From an uncultured Candidatus Saccharibacteria bacterium (GTDB lineage Bacteria > Patescibacteria > Saccharimonadia > Saccharimonadales > UBA10212): a DNA stretch of 11,925 nt. A program made the translations under genes and the position numbers. Positions within the stretch are counted from its first letter, which is position 1, and each line of letters opens with the position of its first letter. Positions 5,444 to 11,925 of the stretch are shown in pieces. The notes below the pieces were generated by a model. That model searched no databases. It was given only the letters and a program-made list of their open reading frames with translations, and was not told where the DNA came from. The stretch is from positions 1-11,925 of the forward strand of contig CAMLDA010000006.1 in assembly GCA_946478715.1 (NCBI GenBank), written 5' to 3'.

Positions 5444-5476
5444 TTTTCAAGTTCATAAAAATAAAAAAGAATAAAA

Positions 5477-6091
5477 ATGAGCCAGGAAATACCAAATATA
5501 CCGGATACGGCCGACGAACTTATAAAAAATATCGACCAAGCCAAAGAAAAACAGAAATCTCCGGCGGAAATCGCCGCCCAGATAAACAGGGTCGCGCGTA
5601 AATTGGTGGATAGGGCAGAAAAGCACCAGGACCGGATTAGGCGGTCCGGTGACGGCGATACGATGGGTATCCTTTATCAAAAACCCTCCAAGGGCCGCGA
5701 CGAGCTCCTGGGAATACAGCTTCACATGGTTCGTCCGACGGAATCCGGGAACGAAGCGCGCGATATAATAGTCCGCCAGGGGAATAAGGCTGAGGTGCGC
5801 TGGACCGAAGAGCCGCAGGATACTTTATACCCCTCGACGTATGGAGATGAAACCAAAGCCGTTTCGGCCCAATATGATAAGAAGCTATTCCGAAAGGGCG
5901 AAGGTAAACTCTCTACCGACTCCATCAGTGACGGGGAAATCGTCCGCGGTGCCCAGGCGACACCGGAAGATATATCTGGAGCCGCCAAAGTCCTAAGCGA
6001 GGTGCGCGGCGCCTTATCTGAGAAAATCAGCGAAGCAGACACCAGGGAAGCCATACGCAGCCTGCCGGAATCCCGCGAACATAATAATTAA
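5477..6091 (+). CDS. Hypothetical protein, 204 aa, hydrophilic, no recognised family
   Basis: I do not recognise this protein. It is soluble-looking, highly charged and has no cysteines, signal peptide or membrane segment. Residues about 10-58 are likely helical and could form a coiled coil (ADELIKNIDQAKEKQKSPAE, then AAQINRVARKLVDRAEKHQDRIRR). A middle part (about 60-145) of mixed strand character follows (TMGILYQKP, LGIQLHMVRP, DIIVRQGNKAEVRW). The C-terminal helix is ISGAAKVLSEVRGALSEKIS. It is transcribed alone: a strong extended -10 promoter lies 35 bp upstream and an intrinsic terminator follows 13 bp after the stop. The leader is A-rich with no Shine-Dalgarno. A gene with so strong a promoter may be abundantly expressed, but its role is unknown. 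Confidence 0.82.
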   Translation: MSQEIPNIPDTADELIKNIDQAKEKQKSPAEIAAQINRVARKLVDRAEKHQDRIRRSGDGDTMGILYQKPSKGRDELLGIQLHMVRPTESGNEARDIIVRQGNKAEVRWTEEPQDTLYPSTYGDETKAVSAQYDKKLFRKGEGKLSTDSISDGEIVRGAQATPEDISGAAKVLSEVRGALSEKISEADTREAIRSLPESREHNN

Positions 6092-6104
6092 TCGAAATAT
6101 CCAT

Positions 6105-6130
6105 AAAAACCGCCTTTTAGGGCGGTTTTT
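6105..6130 (+). terminator. Intrinsic terminator after the 204-aa gene
   Basis: AAAAACCGCC (6105-6114) and GGCGGTTTTT (6121-6130) form a perfect 10-bp stem with a 6-base loop TTTTAG. The downstream arm ends in five T, giving a classical Rho-independent terminator. The complementary A-run would also let it work on the minus strand, although no minus-strand gene ends here. Confidence 0.9.
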
Positions 6131-6136
6131 AATTTA

Positions 6137-6184
6137 TTGCTTGTTTTTACCTCTAGCGGTATAGTTAGAGTGATACTTTATAAT
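6137..6184 (+). promoter_or_regulatory. Promoter region of the ftsA leader
   Basis: TTGCTT (6137-6142) and TATAGT (6160-6165) are 17 bp apart and would start transcription near 6172. A second, consensus -10 TATAAT (6179-6184) lacks a -35 but ends exactly 7 nt before ATG 6192, the spacing seen upstream of priA and rpsU. Either or both may drive ftsA. Confidence 0.55.
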
Positions 6185-6191
6185 AAAAACA

Positions 6192-6296
6192 ATGATTAAA
6201 AAAGAAGTTATCCGGAAGATAGCCCGACAAAATGTATTACATTTTGCCGGCGCGATAAGGAACCGCGAAGGGGTTCCTTATAAGGCGGAGCGATAG
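6192..6296 (+). CDS. Possible 34-aa leader peptide upstream of ftsA
   Basis: ATG 6192 opens a 34-codon frame ending at TAG 6294-6296, 16 nt before the ftsA ATG. The product is basic (starts MIKKEVIRKIARQN, ends VPYKAER). It has no Shine-Dalgarno, but its ATG sits 7 nt behind TATAAT, so it could be read as a leaderless message. Two perfect hairpins lie within it. Its stop is 1 nt before the GGAG used by ftsA (6298-6301), so ribosomes finishing this ORF would be next to the ftsA start. It may equally be a non-coding leader in which the frame is open by chance; length alone does not prove coding. Confidence 0.4.
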   Translation: MIKKEVIRKIARQNVLHFAGAIRNREGVPYKAER

Positions 6297-6306
6297 CGGA
6301 GCCGCC
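6228..6306 (+). promoter_or_regulatory. Hairpin array in the ftsA leader
   Basis: CAAAATGT-ATT-ACATTTTG (6228-6246) is a perfect 8-bp hairpin with a 3-base loop. ATAAGGAACC (6255-6264) pairs perfectly with GGTTCCTTAT (6272-6281) around a 7-base loop. GGCGG (6284-6288) can pair with CCGCC (6302-6306), placing the ftsA GGAG in the loop. The 7-mer GCGGAGC occurs twice (6285-6291 and 6296-6302), so the Shine-Dalgarno core is duplicated. No T-run follows, so translational control or an operator is more likely than termination. Confidence 0.5.
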
Positions 6307-6312
6307 ATCAAA

Positions 6313-7554
6313 ATGTCAGAAAATCAGCTTCAGTATTTTATAGGTCTGGATATAGGCACCACGGCCGTGAGGTGCGTGGTGGGCGAGCTGGCCAGCGACG
6401 CCCAGACTCCCACGGTTATCGGCTTTTCGCGAGTTGATAACACCGGTATGCGCAAGGGCAACGTCGCCCATATAGAAGAAGTCGCCCAGGCCGTAGTAAA
6501 CGCCGTCCAGGAAGCTGAACGCATCAGCGGCCGGGAAATCCATCACGCCACCGTGAACGTCAACGGCAGCCATGTTGAAGGTGTTAACAGTAAAGGCGTG
6601 GTGGCTATCAGCAGTCCCGACCGGCAGATAGGCATCGAGGACCGCATGAGGGTGGAAGAGGCCGCCACGGTAGTACAGCTGCCTCCAAATAAGGAAATCA
6701 TCCAGGTTTTTGCCAAGAATTATCGCCTGGACGGGCAGGAGAACATCAAGGACCCGGTAGGCATGCACGGCGTCCGCCTGGAAGTCGATACCCATATATT
6801 AGTCGCCAGTACGCCGGCCTTAAGGAGCCTGGACCAGGTGATGCAGCGGGCCGAGCTGCGCCCCAGCCACCGTACGGTGACCAGCCTGGCCGCCGGAGAA
6901 GCCATTTTGGACCGCAAGATGAAGGAAAGCGGCGTCTGCGTGCTGGACATCGGCGCGGCCACTACGAATCTTCTGGTCATAGAGGATGGCGAGGTGGAGC
7001 ATATCGCCGTGATTCCCATGGGCGGCACCCATATCACCAACGACCTGGCTATCGGCCTTAAGACCGAACTGGACATCGCCGAGCTTATAAAGTTAAAGCA
7101 CGCCACCCTGAGCAAAGGTGTGACGGGCGAGACCAGCTTCGTAGTAAAAGGGCAGGAGCTGCGCTTTGACCGCGAGATGATGCGGCTTATCATCGAAGCC
7201 CGCGTGGAAGAGATACTGGAGTTCGCTGACCACGAGCTAAAAAAGATCCGCCGCAGCCGCAAGCTGCCCGGCGGCGTGGTGCTCACCGGCGGCACGTCCA
7301 AGCTTCCCGGCCTGGCCGATTTCGCCAAAGAAGTCATGGAATTACCGGCCCGCGTTGGCGGCTGGAAGCACATCAAACGCGTGGTTGACGGCATGGACGA
7401 GCATGAATTCGCGCCGGCCGTAGGCCTTATGCTGCTGGATATGTACCTTGGCCCGGCGGCCGACATAGGTTTCATAGAGCAGAACCATGGCATGTTCTCA
7501 TCTGTTAATTCGTCTTTGAACACAATTATTAACCGATTTAAGAAGCGGGCCTGA
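6313..7554 (+). CDS. ftsA: Cell division protein FtsA
   Basis: FtsA is an actin-fold ATPase that tethers FtsZ filaments to the inner face of the membrane. The actin-type nucleotide motifs are visible: phosphate-1 GLDIGTT (11-17), phosphate-2 LDIGAATTN (211-219) and adenosine motif GGVVLTGGTSKLPG (320-333). The 1C subdomain typical of FtsA lies around 85-165 (GSHVEGVNSKGVVAI and following). The last 14 residues, SLNTIINRFKKRA plus the preceding serine, form the amphipathic membrane-targeting helix that is the FtsA hallmark and separates it from MreB or DnaK. The length of 413 aa is normal. ATG 6313 has GGAG 11 nt upstream. A GC-rich hairpin, GCGGGC-CTGA-GCCCGC (7545-7560), has the TGA stop in its loop. 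ftsZ follows after 136 bp with its own promoter. Confidence 0.96.
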   Translation: MSENQLQYFIGLDIGTTAVRCVVGELASDAQTPTVIGFSRVDNTGMRKGNVAHIEEVAQAVVNAVQEAERISGREIHHATVNVNGSHVEGVNSKGVVAISSPDRQIGIEDRMRVEEAATVVQLPPNKEIIQVFAKNYRLDGQENIKDPVGMHGVRLEVDTHILVASTPALRSLDQVMQRAELRPSHRTVTSLAAGEAILDRKMKESGVCVLDIGAATTNLLVIEDGEVEHIAVIPMGGTHITNDLAIGLKTELDIAELIKLKHATLSKGVTGETSFVVKGQELRFDREMMRLIIEARVEEILEFADHELKKIRRSRKLPGGVVLTGGTSKLPGLADFAKEVMELPARVGGWKHIKRVVDGMDEHEFAPAVGLMLLDMYLGPAADIGFIEQNHGMFSSVNSSLNTIINRFKKRA

Positions 7555-7601
7555 GCCCGCGGGCCGGCTGAACCATAACGCGCCGCGCCCGGCATAGCCG
7601 G
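7545..7601 (+). other. GC-rich hairpins at the end of ftsA
   Basis: A perfect 6-bp stem, GCGGGC (7545-7550) with GCCCGC (7555-7560), carries the ftsA stop codon in its CTGA tetraloop. A second stem, CCGGC-ATA-GCCGG (7589-7601), is followed by only TTT. They may pause or weakly terminate transcription or protect the 3' end, but neither is a convincing intrinsic terminator. Confidence 0.4.
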
Positions 7602-7631
7602 TTTGACCCGCCCGTCTGGCCTGAGTATTAA

Positions 7632-7660
7632 TTGCATTCAAAAAATAAAGCCCATATAAT
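7632..7660 (+). promoter_or_regulatory. ftsZ promoter
   Basis: TTGCAT (7632-7637) and consensus TATAAT (7655-7660) are separated by exactly 17 bp. Transcription would begin near 7667, giving a leader of about 24 nt that contains GGAG (7676-7679), 11 nt before the ftsZ ATG. ftsZ can therefore be expressed independently of ftsA. Confidence 0.75.
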
Positions 7661-7690
7661 TGAGCTATCGTTAATGGAGTTTATAAATAG

Positions 7691-9079
7691 ATGCCAAAAG
7701 TAGAGCCTGCCGTTGAAACGTTTGCCCGTATAAAAGTAGTGGGAGTCGGCGGCGCCGGCGGCGCGGCCGTAAACCGCATGGTGGATGCCGGCATATCAGG
7801 GGTCGACTTCGTGGCAATCAATACGGATGCCCAGGCCCTGCATCACTCCAAAGCCAGCCAGAAGGTCCATATCGGCAACGACGCCACCCGCGGCCTTGGG
7901 GCGGGCGCCGACCCCGGCGTGGGGCAGAAGGCCGCCGAGGAATCATCAGAAGATATCGCCAAAGCCGTCGGCGGCGCCGACATGGTATTCATCACCTTTG
8001 GCGGCGGCGGCGGAACCGGCAGCGGCGCCGGACCGCTGGTAGCCAAAGCCGCCCGCGAATCAGGCGCCTTGGTGGTTGGTTTTGTCACCAAGCCGTTCGC
8101 TTTCGAAGGCGAAAAACGCCGGCGCAACGCCGAAGGCTCCATAGAGCGCCTGCGCGGCAACGTCGATACGCTTATTACCGTGCCCAACGACCGGCTGCTG
8201 CAGACCATCGACCGCCGCACGCCTCTTTTAGAGGCTTTCAAAGTGGCCGATGACGTGCTGCGCCAGGGAGTGCAGGGTATCTCCGACCTTATTACCGTCC
8301 ACGGGCTGGTGAACCTGGACTTCGCCGACGTCAAGACTGTGATGGCCAACGCCGGCTCTGCCCTGATGGGTATCGGCCGCGCCAGCGGCGATAACCGGGC
8401 CATGGACGCCGCCCAGCAGGCTATTTCCAGCCCGCTGCTCGAAGTTTCTATCGATGGCGCCCGCGGCATCCTGTTCAACGTCATAGGCGGCCTGGATATG
8501 TCCATGCATGAAATCAACACCGTGGCAGAAACCATCACCGCCGCGGCTGATCCGGAAGCCAACATCATCTTTGGCGCCACCATTAATCCGGAACTGGAAG
8601 GCGAAATTATCGTCACGGTAGTGGCTACCGGTTTTGACGACAGCTACTTCGCTACCCGCGACACCAAGACCGCCGAGCTGGTTCGCCAGGCCAAAGAGGA
8701 ACCGGCCGCAGAAAGCAAGATTGACGCCGCCGCCCTGAAAGATATCGACCTGGACTTAAAGGACCAGACCCACCCGGCCGAGGATTTCCATAACGACGAA
8801 ACCCCGAACATCTGGGCGCTGCCCGATGAAACAGCCTCTCCGGCCCAGGAGGCCAGCGAGGATGAGCTGGAAAAGCCGTCGTTCCTGCGCCGCCTGCGCA
8901 GCCGCCGCGGCCCAGAAAAAGAAGATTCAGCTTCGGCGGACGGCAACCATTCCGACCAGCCGGATTACCCGTTCGGCCATGCCGGCGATGACGATGATTC
9001 TGATGCTTCCGCCCAAAAATCCGACGACGGACCGGCCGGCAAAAAGGACGAAAAGTCCGCCAAAGCCGACAAAAAATAG
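7691..9079 (+). CDS. ftsZ: Cell division protein FtsZ with extended C-terminal tail
   Basis: FtsZ is the tubulin-family GTPase that forms the division ring. The nucleotide-binding GVGGAGG (18-24) and the glycine-rich T4 signature [11 protein letters not shown] (104-114) are present. The T7 synergy loop NLDFADVK (208-215) supplies the catalytic acidic residues D210 and D213. The globular domain ends near 326. A disordered acidic linker (about 327-392) leads to a recognisable C-terminal peptide, KPSFLRR (395-401), the motif that binds FtsA, followed by the basic LRSRR. Unusually this peptide is not terminal: another 56 residues of Asp/Lys/Ser-rich low-complexity sequence follow (407-462). The signature is TGSG instead of the commoner bacterial TGTG. 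The length of 462 aa is above the usual 350-400. ATG 7691 has GGAG 11 nt upstream and a strong promoter. Confidence 0.97.
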   Translation: MPKVEPAVETFARIKVVGVGGAGGAAVNRMVDAGISGVDFVAINTDAQALHHSKASQKVHIGNDATRGLGAGADPGVGQKAAEESSEDIAKAVGGADMVFITFGGGGGTGSGAGPLVAKAARESGALVVGFVTKPFAFEGEKRRRNAEGSIERLRGNVDTLITVPNDRLLQTIDRRTPLLEAFKVADDVLRQGVQGISDLITVHGLVNLDFADVKTVMANAGSALMGIGRASGDNRAMDAAQQAISSPLLEVSIDGARGILFNVIGGLDMSMHEINTVAETITAAADPEANIIFGATINPELEGEIIVTVVATGFDDSYFATRDTKTAELVRQAKEEPAAESKIDAAALKDIDLDLKDQTHPAEDFHNDETPNIWALPDETASPAQEASEDELEKPSFLRRLRSRRGPEKEDSASADGNHSDQPDYPFGHAGDDDDSDASAQKSDDGPAGKKDEKSAKADKK

Positions 9080-9124
9080 CTCCAAAAGTGTAAAATCCTT
9101 GTCAAAATTACGGCAAAAATCCGC

Positions 9125-9181
9125 TTGCGTATGCGCTATGCATGGCGTTAATATTAATGTCACGAACGCTACATATAGTGG
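9125..9181 (+). promoter_or_regulatory. nrdR promoter with two putative NrdR boxes
   Basis: TTGCGT (9125-9130) with TTAATA (9148-9153, spacer 17) or TAATAT (9149-9154, spacer 18) makes a plausible promoter. A palindrome at 9133-9148 (core CGCTATGCATGGCG) and a site at 9166-9181 (core CGCTACATATAGTG) fit the NrdR box pattern CnCnATATATnGnG. By my count against the published-type 16-base consensus they match 10 and 13 positions. Their starts are 33 bp apart, about three helical turns, which is close to the 31-32 bp usual for NrdR box pairs. The first box lies between -35 and -10, and the second covers the early transcribed region, so binding should repress. Confidence 0.55.
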
Positions 9182-9223
9182 CCGCACATTAAATAAAAGT
9201 TTGTTAACAGGGGTAAATAAGAA

Positions 9224-9712
9224 GTGAAATGCCAGCGCTGCGGAAGCTTAGACAATAAGGTAGTGGAATCAAGAGACGTCGCCGATAACGACGCTATTCG
9301 CCGCCGCCGCGAATGCTTAAACTGCGGCTACCGTTTCACGACTTACGAGCGCCTGGAGCGCCCCAGCCTGGTGGTTATCAAGCGTAACGGCAACCGCCAG
9401 CTGTTCAGCCGCGAAAAGCTGCTCCAGGGCCTGCAGCACGCCACGGAAAAGACTTCCGTGACCAACCTGCAGCTGGAAAGCTTCGTGGCGCAGATAGAGC
9501 GCGACCTTTACGGCCGCGGCGAGCCGGAAGTTTCCAGCACCGATATCGGCGAGCTGGTGATGGCCTACCTGCCAAAGCTGAACGAGGTGGCCTACGTGCG
9601 CTTTGCCAGCGTTTACCGCAAGTTCCGCGATATCTCCAGCTTCGAGCGGGAGCTGAACCGGATCCGCGAAAGCAAAGAAGCACCGGCGCCCAAAAAGCAA
9701 ACTGCGAAATAA
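9224..9712 (+). CDS. nrdR: Transcriptional repressor NrdR
   Basis: NrdR represses ribonucleotide reductase operons when (d)ATP loads its ATP-cone. The N-terminal zinc ribbon uses C3, C6, C31 and C34 (CQRC and CLNC), followed by the basic RFTTYERLERPSLVVIKRNG segment. The ATP-cone spans roughly 48-138 (VVIKRNGNRQLFSREKLLQG and onward, through VRFASVYRKFRDI). The C-terminal FERELNRIRESK ends in a short lysine-rich tail. The length of 162 aa is typical (about 150-160). The start is GTG 9224, giving the family N-terminus MKCQRCG; AGGGG at 9209-9213 lies 10 nt upstream. Its position directly before a ribonucleotide reductase gene supports the assignment, and NrdR-type boxes in its own promoter suggest autoregulation. 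Confidence 0.96.
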   Translation: MKCQRCGSLDNKVVESRDVADNDAIRRRRECLNCGYRFTTYERLERPSLVVIKRNGNRQLFSREKLLQGLQHATEKTSVTNLQLESFVAQIERDLYGRGEPEVSSTDIGELVMAYLPKLNEVAYVRFASVYRKFRDISSFERELNRIRESKEAPAPKKQTAK

Positions 9713-9881
9713 AAATTTCAAAAAATGAAGTAGCCATTTGCTGCCTTAAGTATTTATGATGTAAGTACCATAGGGAGCAAAGGGTGGCGTTACCTTAGGT
9801 TAAGTAGCGTCCCAGACAAAGCTCAGCAAATAAAAAATCCAAAAATAAACTAAAAACAAGTAAGAGAGGGGTTAGAAAATC
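9713..9881 (+). other. nrdR-nrdJ spacer (leader of nrdJ)
   Basis: This 169-base spacer is AT- and A-rich towards nrdJ. I see a ribosome site, GAGGGG (9866-9871), 10 nt before ATG 9882; a TATGAT (9755-9760) without a convincing -35; and a direct repeat TAAGTA (9747-9752 and 9762-9767). Bases 9782-9830 contain imperfect inverted repeats around ACCTTAGGT. I do not see NrdR boxes or a recognisable cobalamin riboswitch. Confidence 0.5.
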
Positions 9882-11925
9882 ATGGCGCAAGCAACCAAAC
9901 AAAACGTAAGGCGGGTATTCACCAAGCCAAAAAGTAAGGCTTACGACGCTTTGAATTGGGTGAAGCGCGACAGCGCCATCGTCAACCCCATGACCGGCAA
10001 AGCCGTGTTCGAACAAAAAGACGTAGAGTTCCCGGAAGGCTGGAGCCTGAACGCCATCAACATCGTCGCCCAGAAATACTTTACCGGCACCCCCGGCACT
10101 AAAGAGCGCGAAGATTCATTAAAGAAACTTATAGACCGGGTGGCGGACACCATTACCCGCACCGGCTCCCAGGAAGGCTACTTCGTATCCGACGCCGAAG
10201 CCGAGGATTTCCGCGAAGAGCTTAAATACATCCTGGCAACCCAGCGGGCGGCCTTTAACAGCCCGGTGTGGTTCAATATCGGCGTGCGTGAGCGCAGCCA
10301 GCAGGCCAGCGCCTGCTTCATCCTGGCCGTAGAAGACACCATGCCGGCCATTCTGAACTGGTATGCCGAAGAGGGAATGATATTCAAGGGCGGCAGCGGC
10401 AGCGGCATCAATGTGTCCACCCTGCGCTCATCCAAAGAGCCTTTGGGCAAGTCCGCCGGCACCGCCAGCGGTCCTTTGAGCTTCATGCGCGGCGCCGACG
10501 CCAGCGCCGGAGCCATCAAGTCCGGCGGCAAGACCCGCCGCGCGGCCAAGATGGTCATCATGAATGCCGACCATCCGGACGTCCAGGACTTCATATGGTG
10601 CAAGGCCATAGAAGAGCGCAAAGCCCGCGTGCTTGAGCAGGCCGGCTTTGACATGACTTTGGACGGCAAGGACAGCTACAGCGTCCAGTACCAGAACGCC
10701 AATAACTCGGTGCGGGTGACCGACGACTTTATGAAAGCCGTACAAAATGACGACGATTGGGATCTGAAAGCCGTGACAACCGGCAAGGCTTTAGAGACCG
10801 TCCGGGCCCGCGATATTTTCCGGCAGATCGCCGAAGCGGCGTGGGAATGCGCCGACCCCGGCATGCAGTTCGACACCACCATCAACCGCTGGCACACCAC
10901 GCCTAACGCCGGCCGTATCCAGGGCTCCAACCCCTGCAGCGAGTACATGCACCTGAATAACTCGGCCTGCAACCTGGCCTCCATCAACCTGCTCGAGTAC
11001 TTAAACGACGATTTCAGCTTTGACGTGGAAGCTTTCAAGCACACCGTGGAAATCATGTTCACGGCCCAGGAAATCCTGGTAGGCTACAGCGAATATCCGA
11101 CCAAGAACATCACCAAGAACGCCCGTGCTTACCGCGAACTGGGCCTGGGCTATGCCAACCTGGGCGCGCTGCTGATGGCCCAGGGCCTGCCGTACGACAG
11201 CGATGAGGGCCGCGCCCAAGCCGCCGCTATCACCGCCCTGATGACCGGCCACGCCTATGCCACCAGCGCCCGTATCGCCAAAGTGGTGGGGCCGTTCGCC
11301 GGCTATCATAAGGACCGCGAAGGCATGAATAACGTGCTGCGCATGCACCGCGACGAAGTCAAGAAAATCGACCCGTCCATGGTAAGCGAAGAGCTGCTGA
11401 GCGCCGCCGCGGCCTCTTGGGATGAGGCGGTGGAGCTGGGCGAGCGCTACGGCGTCCGCAACAGCCAGGCCACGCTGCTGGCGCCTACTGGCACCATCGG
11501 CTTGATGATGGACTGCGACACCACCGGCATCGAGCCCGACCTGGGACTGACCAAGGTCAAGAAACTGGTCGGCGGCGGTACGATGTTTATAGTCAACCAG
11601 ACCGTTCCGCGGGCTCTTAAGGCCCTTGGCTACAACCGCGGCCAGATAGACGATATCGTCAGCTACATAGACATCGAAAAGACCATCGTGGGCGCCCCCC
11701 ATCTTAAGGAAGAGCACCTGCCGGTATTCTCCTGCAGCATGGGCGACAACGCCATCCACTACATGGGCCACGTCAAGATGATGAGCGCTGTCCAGCCATT
11801 CCTGTCCGGCGCTATTTCAAAAACCGTCAACATGCCCGAAGAAGTTACCGTCGAAGAAGTAGAAGAGCTGCATATGCAGGCCTGGAAACTGGGTCTTAAG
11901 GCGGTGGCTATCTACCGCGACAACT
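9882..11925 (+). CDS. nrdJ: Adenosylcobalamin-dependent (class II) ribonucleotide reductase, 3' part missing
   Basis: The enzyme reduces ribonucleotides to deoxyribonucleotides with a thiyl radical generated from adenosylcobalamin. The frame runs 681 codons to the window edge without a stop. Typical stretches are FNSPVWFNIGV (125-135), SACFILAVEDTM (143-154) and GSGSGINVSTLRS (171-183), with the catalytic loop N350-P-C352-S-E354. C352 is the expected radical cysteine. C145 and C363 are the redox pair; C363 lies 11 residues after C352, as in the Lactobacillus enzyme (C408/C419). APTGTIG and, later, SGAISKTVNMPE complete the barrel signature. There is no N-terminal ATP-cone; the protein starts with a short basic tail before the core. 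ATG 9882 has a GAGGGG site 10 nt upstream. Placement behind nrdR suggests repression by NrdR, although boxes are seen only before nrdR. Dependence on B12 implies uptake or exchange of cobalamin in a small genome (inference). Confidence 0.95.
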   Translation, partial: MAQATKQNVRRVFTKPKSKAYDALNWVKRDSAIVNPMTGKAVFEQKDVEFPEGWSLNAINIVAQKYFTGTPGTKEREDSLKKLIDRVADTITRTGSQEGYFVSDAEAEDFREELKYILATQRAAFNSPVWFNIGVRERSQQASACFILAVEDTMPAILNWYAEEGMIFKGGSGSGINVSTLRSSKEPLGKSAGTASGPLSFMRGADASAGAIKSGGKTRRAAKMVIMNADHPDVQDFIWCKAIEERKARVLEQAGFDMTLDGKDSYSVQYQNANNSVRVTDDFMKAVQNDDDWDLKAVTTGKALETVRARDIFRQIAEAAWECADPGMQFDTTINRWHTTPNAGRIQGSNPCSEYMHLNNSACNLASINLLEYLNDDFSFDVEAFKHTVEIMFTAQEILVGYSEYPTKNITKNARAYRELGLGYANLGALLMAQGLPYDSDEGRAQAAAITALMTGHAYATSARIAKVVGPFAGYHKDREGMNNVLRMHRDEVKKIDPSMVSEELLSAAAASWDEAVELGERYGVRNSQATLLAPTGTIGLMMDCDTTGIEPDLGLTKVKKLVGGGTMFIVNQTVPRALKALGYNRGQIDDIVSYIDIEKTIVGAPHLKEEHLPVFSCSMGDNAIHYMGHVKMMSAVQPFLSGAISKTVNMPEEVTVEEVEELHMQAWKLGLKAVAIYRDN

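Noticed and set aside
7545..7560. Intrinsic terminator at the ftsA stop
   Set aside because: The GC stem is good but no T-run follows.
6720..7637. 305-codon minus-strand open frame opposite ftsA
   Set aside because: It is a serine/arginine-rich translation antisense to an unmistakable FtsA, without conserved motifs; it is a shadow of GC-rich codon use.
7843..8616. 257-codon minus-strand frame opposite ftsZ
   Set aside because: Low-complexity Ser/Pro/Arg product lying entirely antisense to the conserved FtsZ core.
9713..9881. Cobalamin riboswitch before nrdJ
   Set aside because: I could not find a convincing B12-box sequence; this rests on eye inspection only, and an Rfam scan would decide.
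11001..11771. 256-codon minus-strand frame opposite nrdJ
   Set aside because: His/Val/Ala-rich antisense translation, with no family features and no ribosome site.
1..11925. CRISPR array, insertion sequence, tRNA/rRNA gene, or UGA recoding
   Set aside because: No regularly spaced repeats, transposase or RNA gene was seen; UGA terminates conserved proteins at their normal ends.

Overview
The window reads as chromosomal housekeeping DNA from a bacterium with a compact, moderately GC-rich genome. The most likely source is a member of the Patescibacteria/CPR, possibly Saccharibacteria. Supporting points are the short cores of several enzymes (PriA without a winged-helix insert, an almost lid-less adenylate kinase), the rpsU-yqeY-adk-map order, an FtsA/FtsZ pair followed by NrdR and a B12-dependent ribonucleotide reductase, and tight packing. 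UGA is used as an ordinary stop (yqeY, adk, ftsA), which argues against the code-25 lineages (Gracilibacteria, Absconditabacteria). The lineage is inferred; no rRNA gene is present to settle it.

Layout. 1-1532 (minus): priA, cut by the left edge. 1566-2213: unrecognised 215-aa protein, divergent from priA across only 33 bp. 2286-2594: small winged-helix regulator. 2595-2774: palindrome-rich spacer ending in a strong promoter. 2775-4839: translation/nucleotide run rpsU, GatB/YqeY protein, adenylate kinase, methionine aminopeptidase. 4846-5103: small ORF directly behind map without a standard 5' start. 5106-5378 (minus): SemiSWEET-like three-helix membrane protein. 5477-6091: unrecognised 204-aa protein with its own promoter and intrinsic terminator. 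6192-6296: possible 34-codon leader ORF with hairpins. 6313-9079: ftsA and ftsZ. 9224-9712: nrdR behind probable NrdR boxes. 9882-end: class II ribonucleotide reductase nrdJ, cut by the right edge.

How it fits together. bS21, the YqeY protein and Map act in translation and nascent-protein maturation, and adenylate kinase feeds the nucleotide pool. FtsA anchors FtsZ to the membrane for division. NrdR senses (d)ATP/ATP and normally represses ribonucleotide reductase genes, here its neighbour nrdJ, linking division and DNA-precursor supply. PriA restarts stalled forks.

The most interesting signals are regulatory. A 15-bp stem starts one base after the adk stop and ends on the A of the map start codon, burying map's ribosome-binding site. 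Several starts (priA, the 215-aa gene, rpsU, the ftsA leader ORF) lie only 6-7 nt behind a -10 element, which suggests leaderless mRNAs. FtsZ carries its FLRR membrane-anchor peptide internally, followed by a 56-residue charged tail. No mobile element, CRISPR array, tRNA or rRNA was seen.
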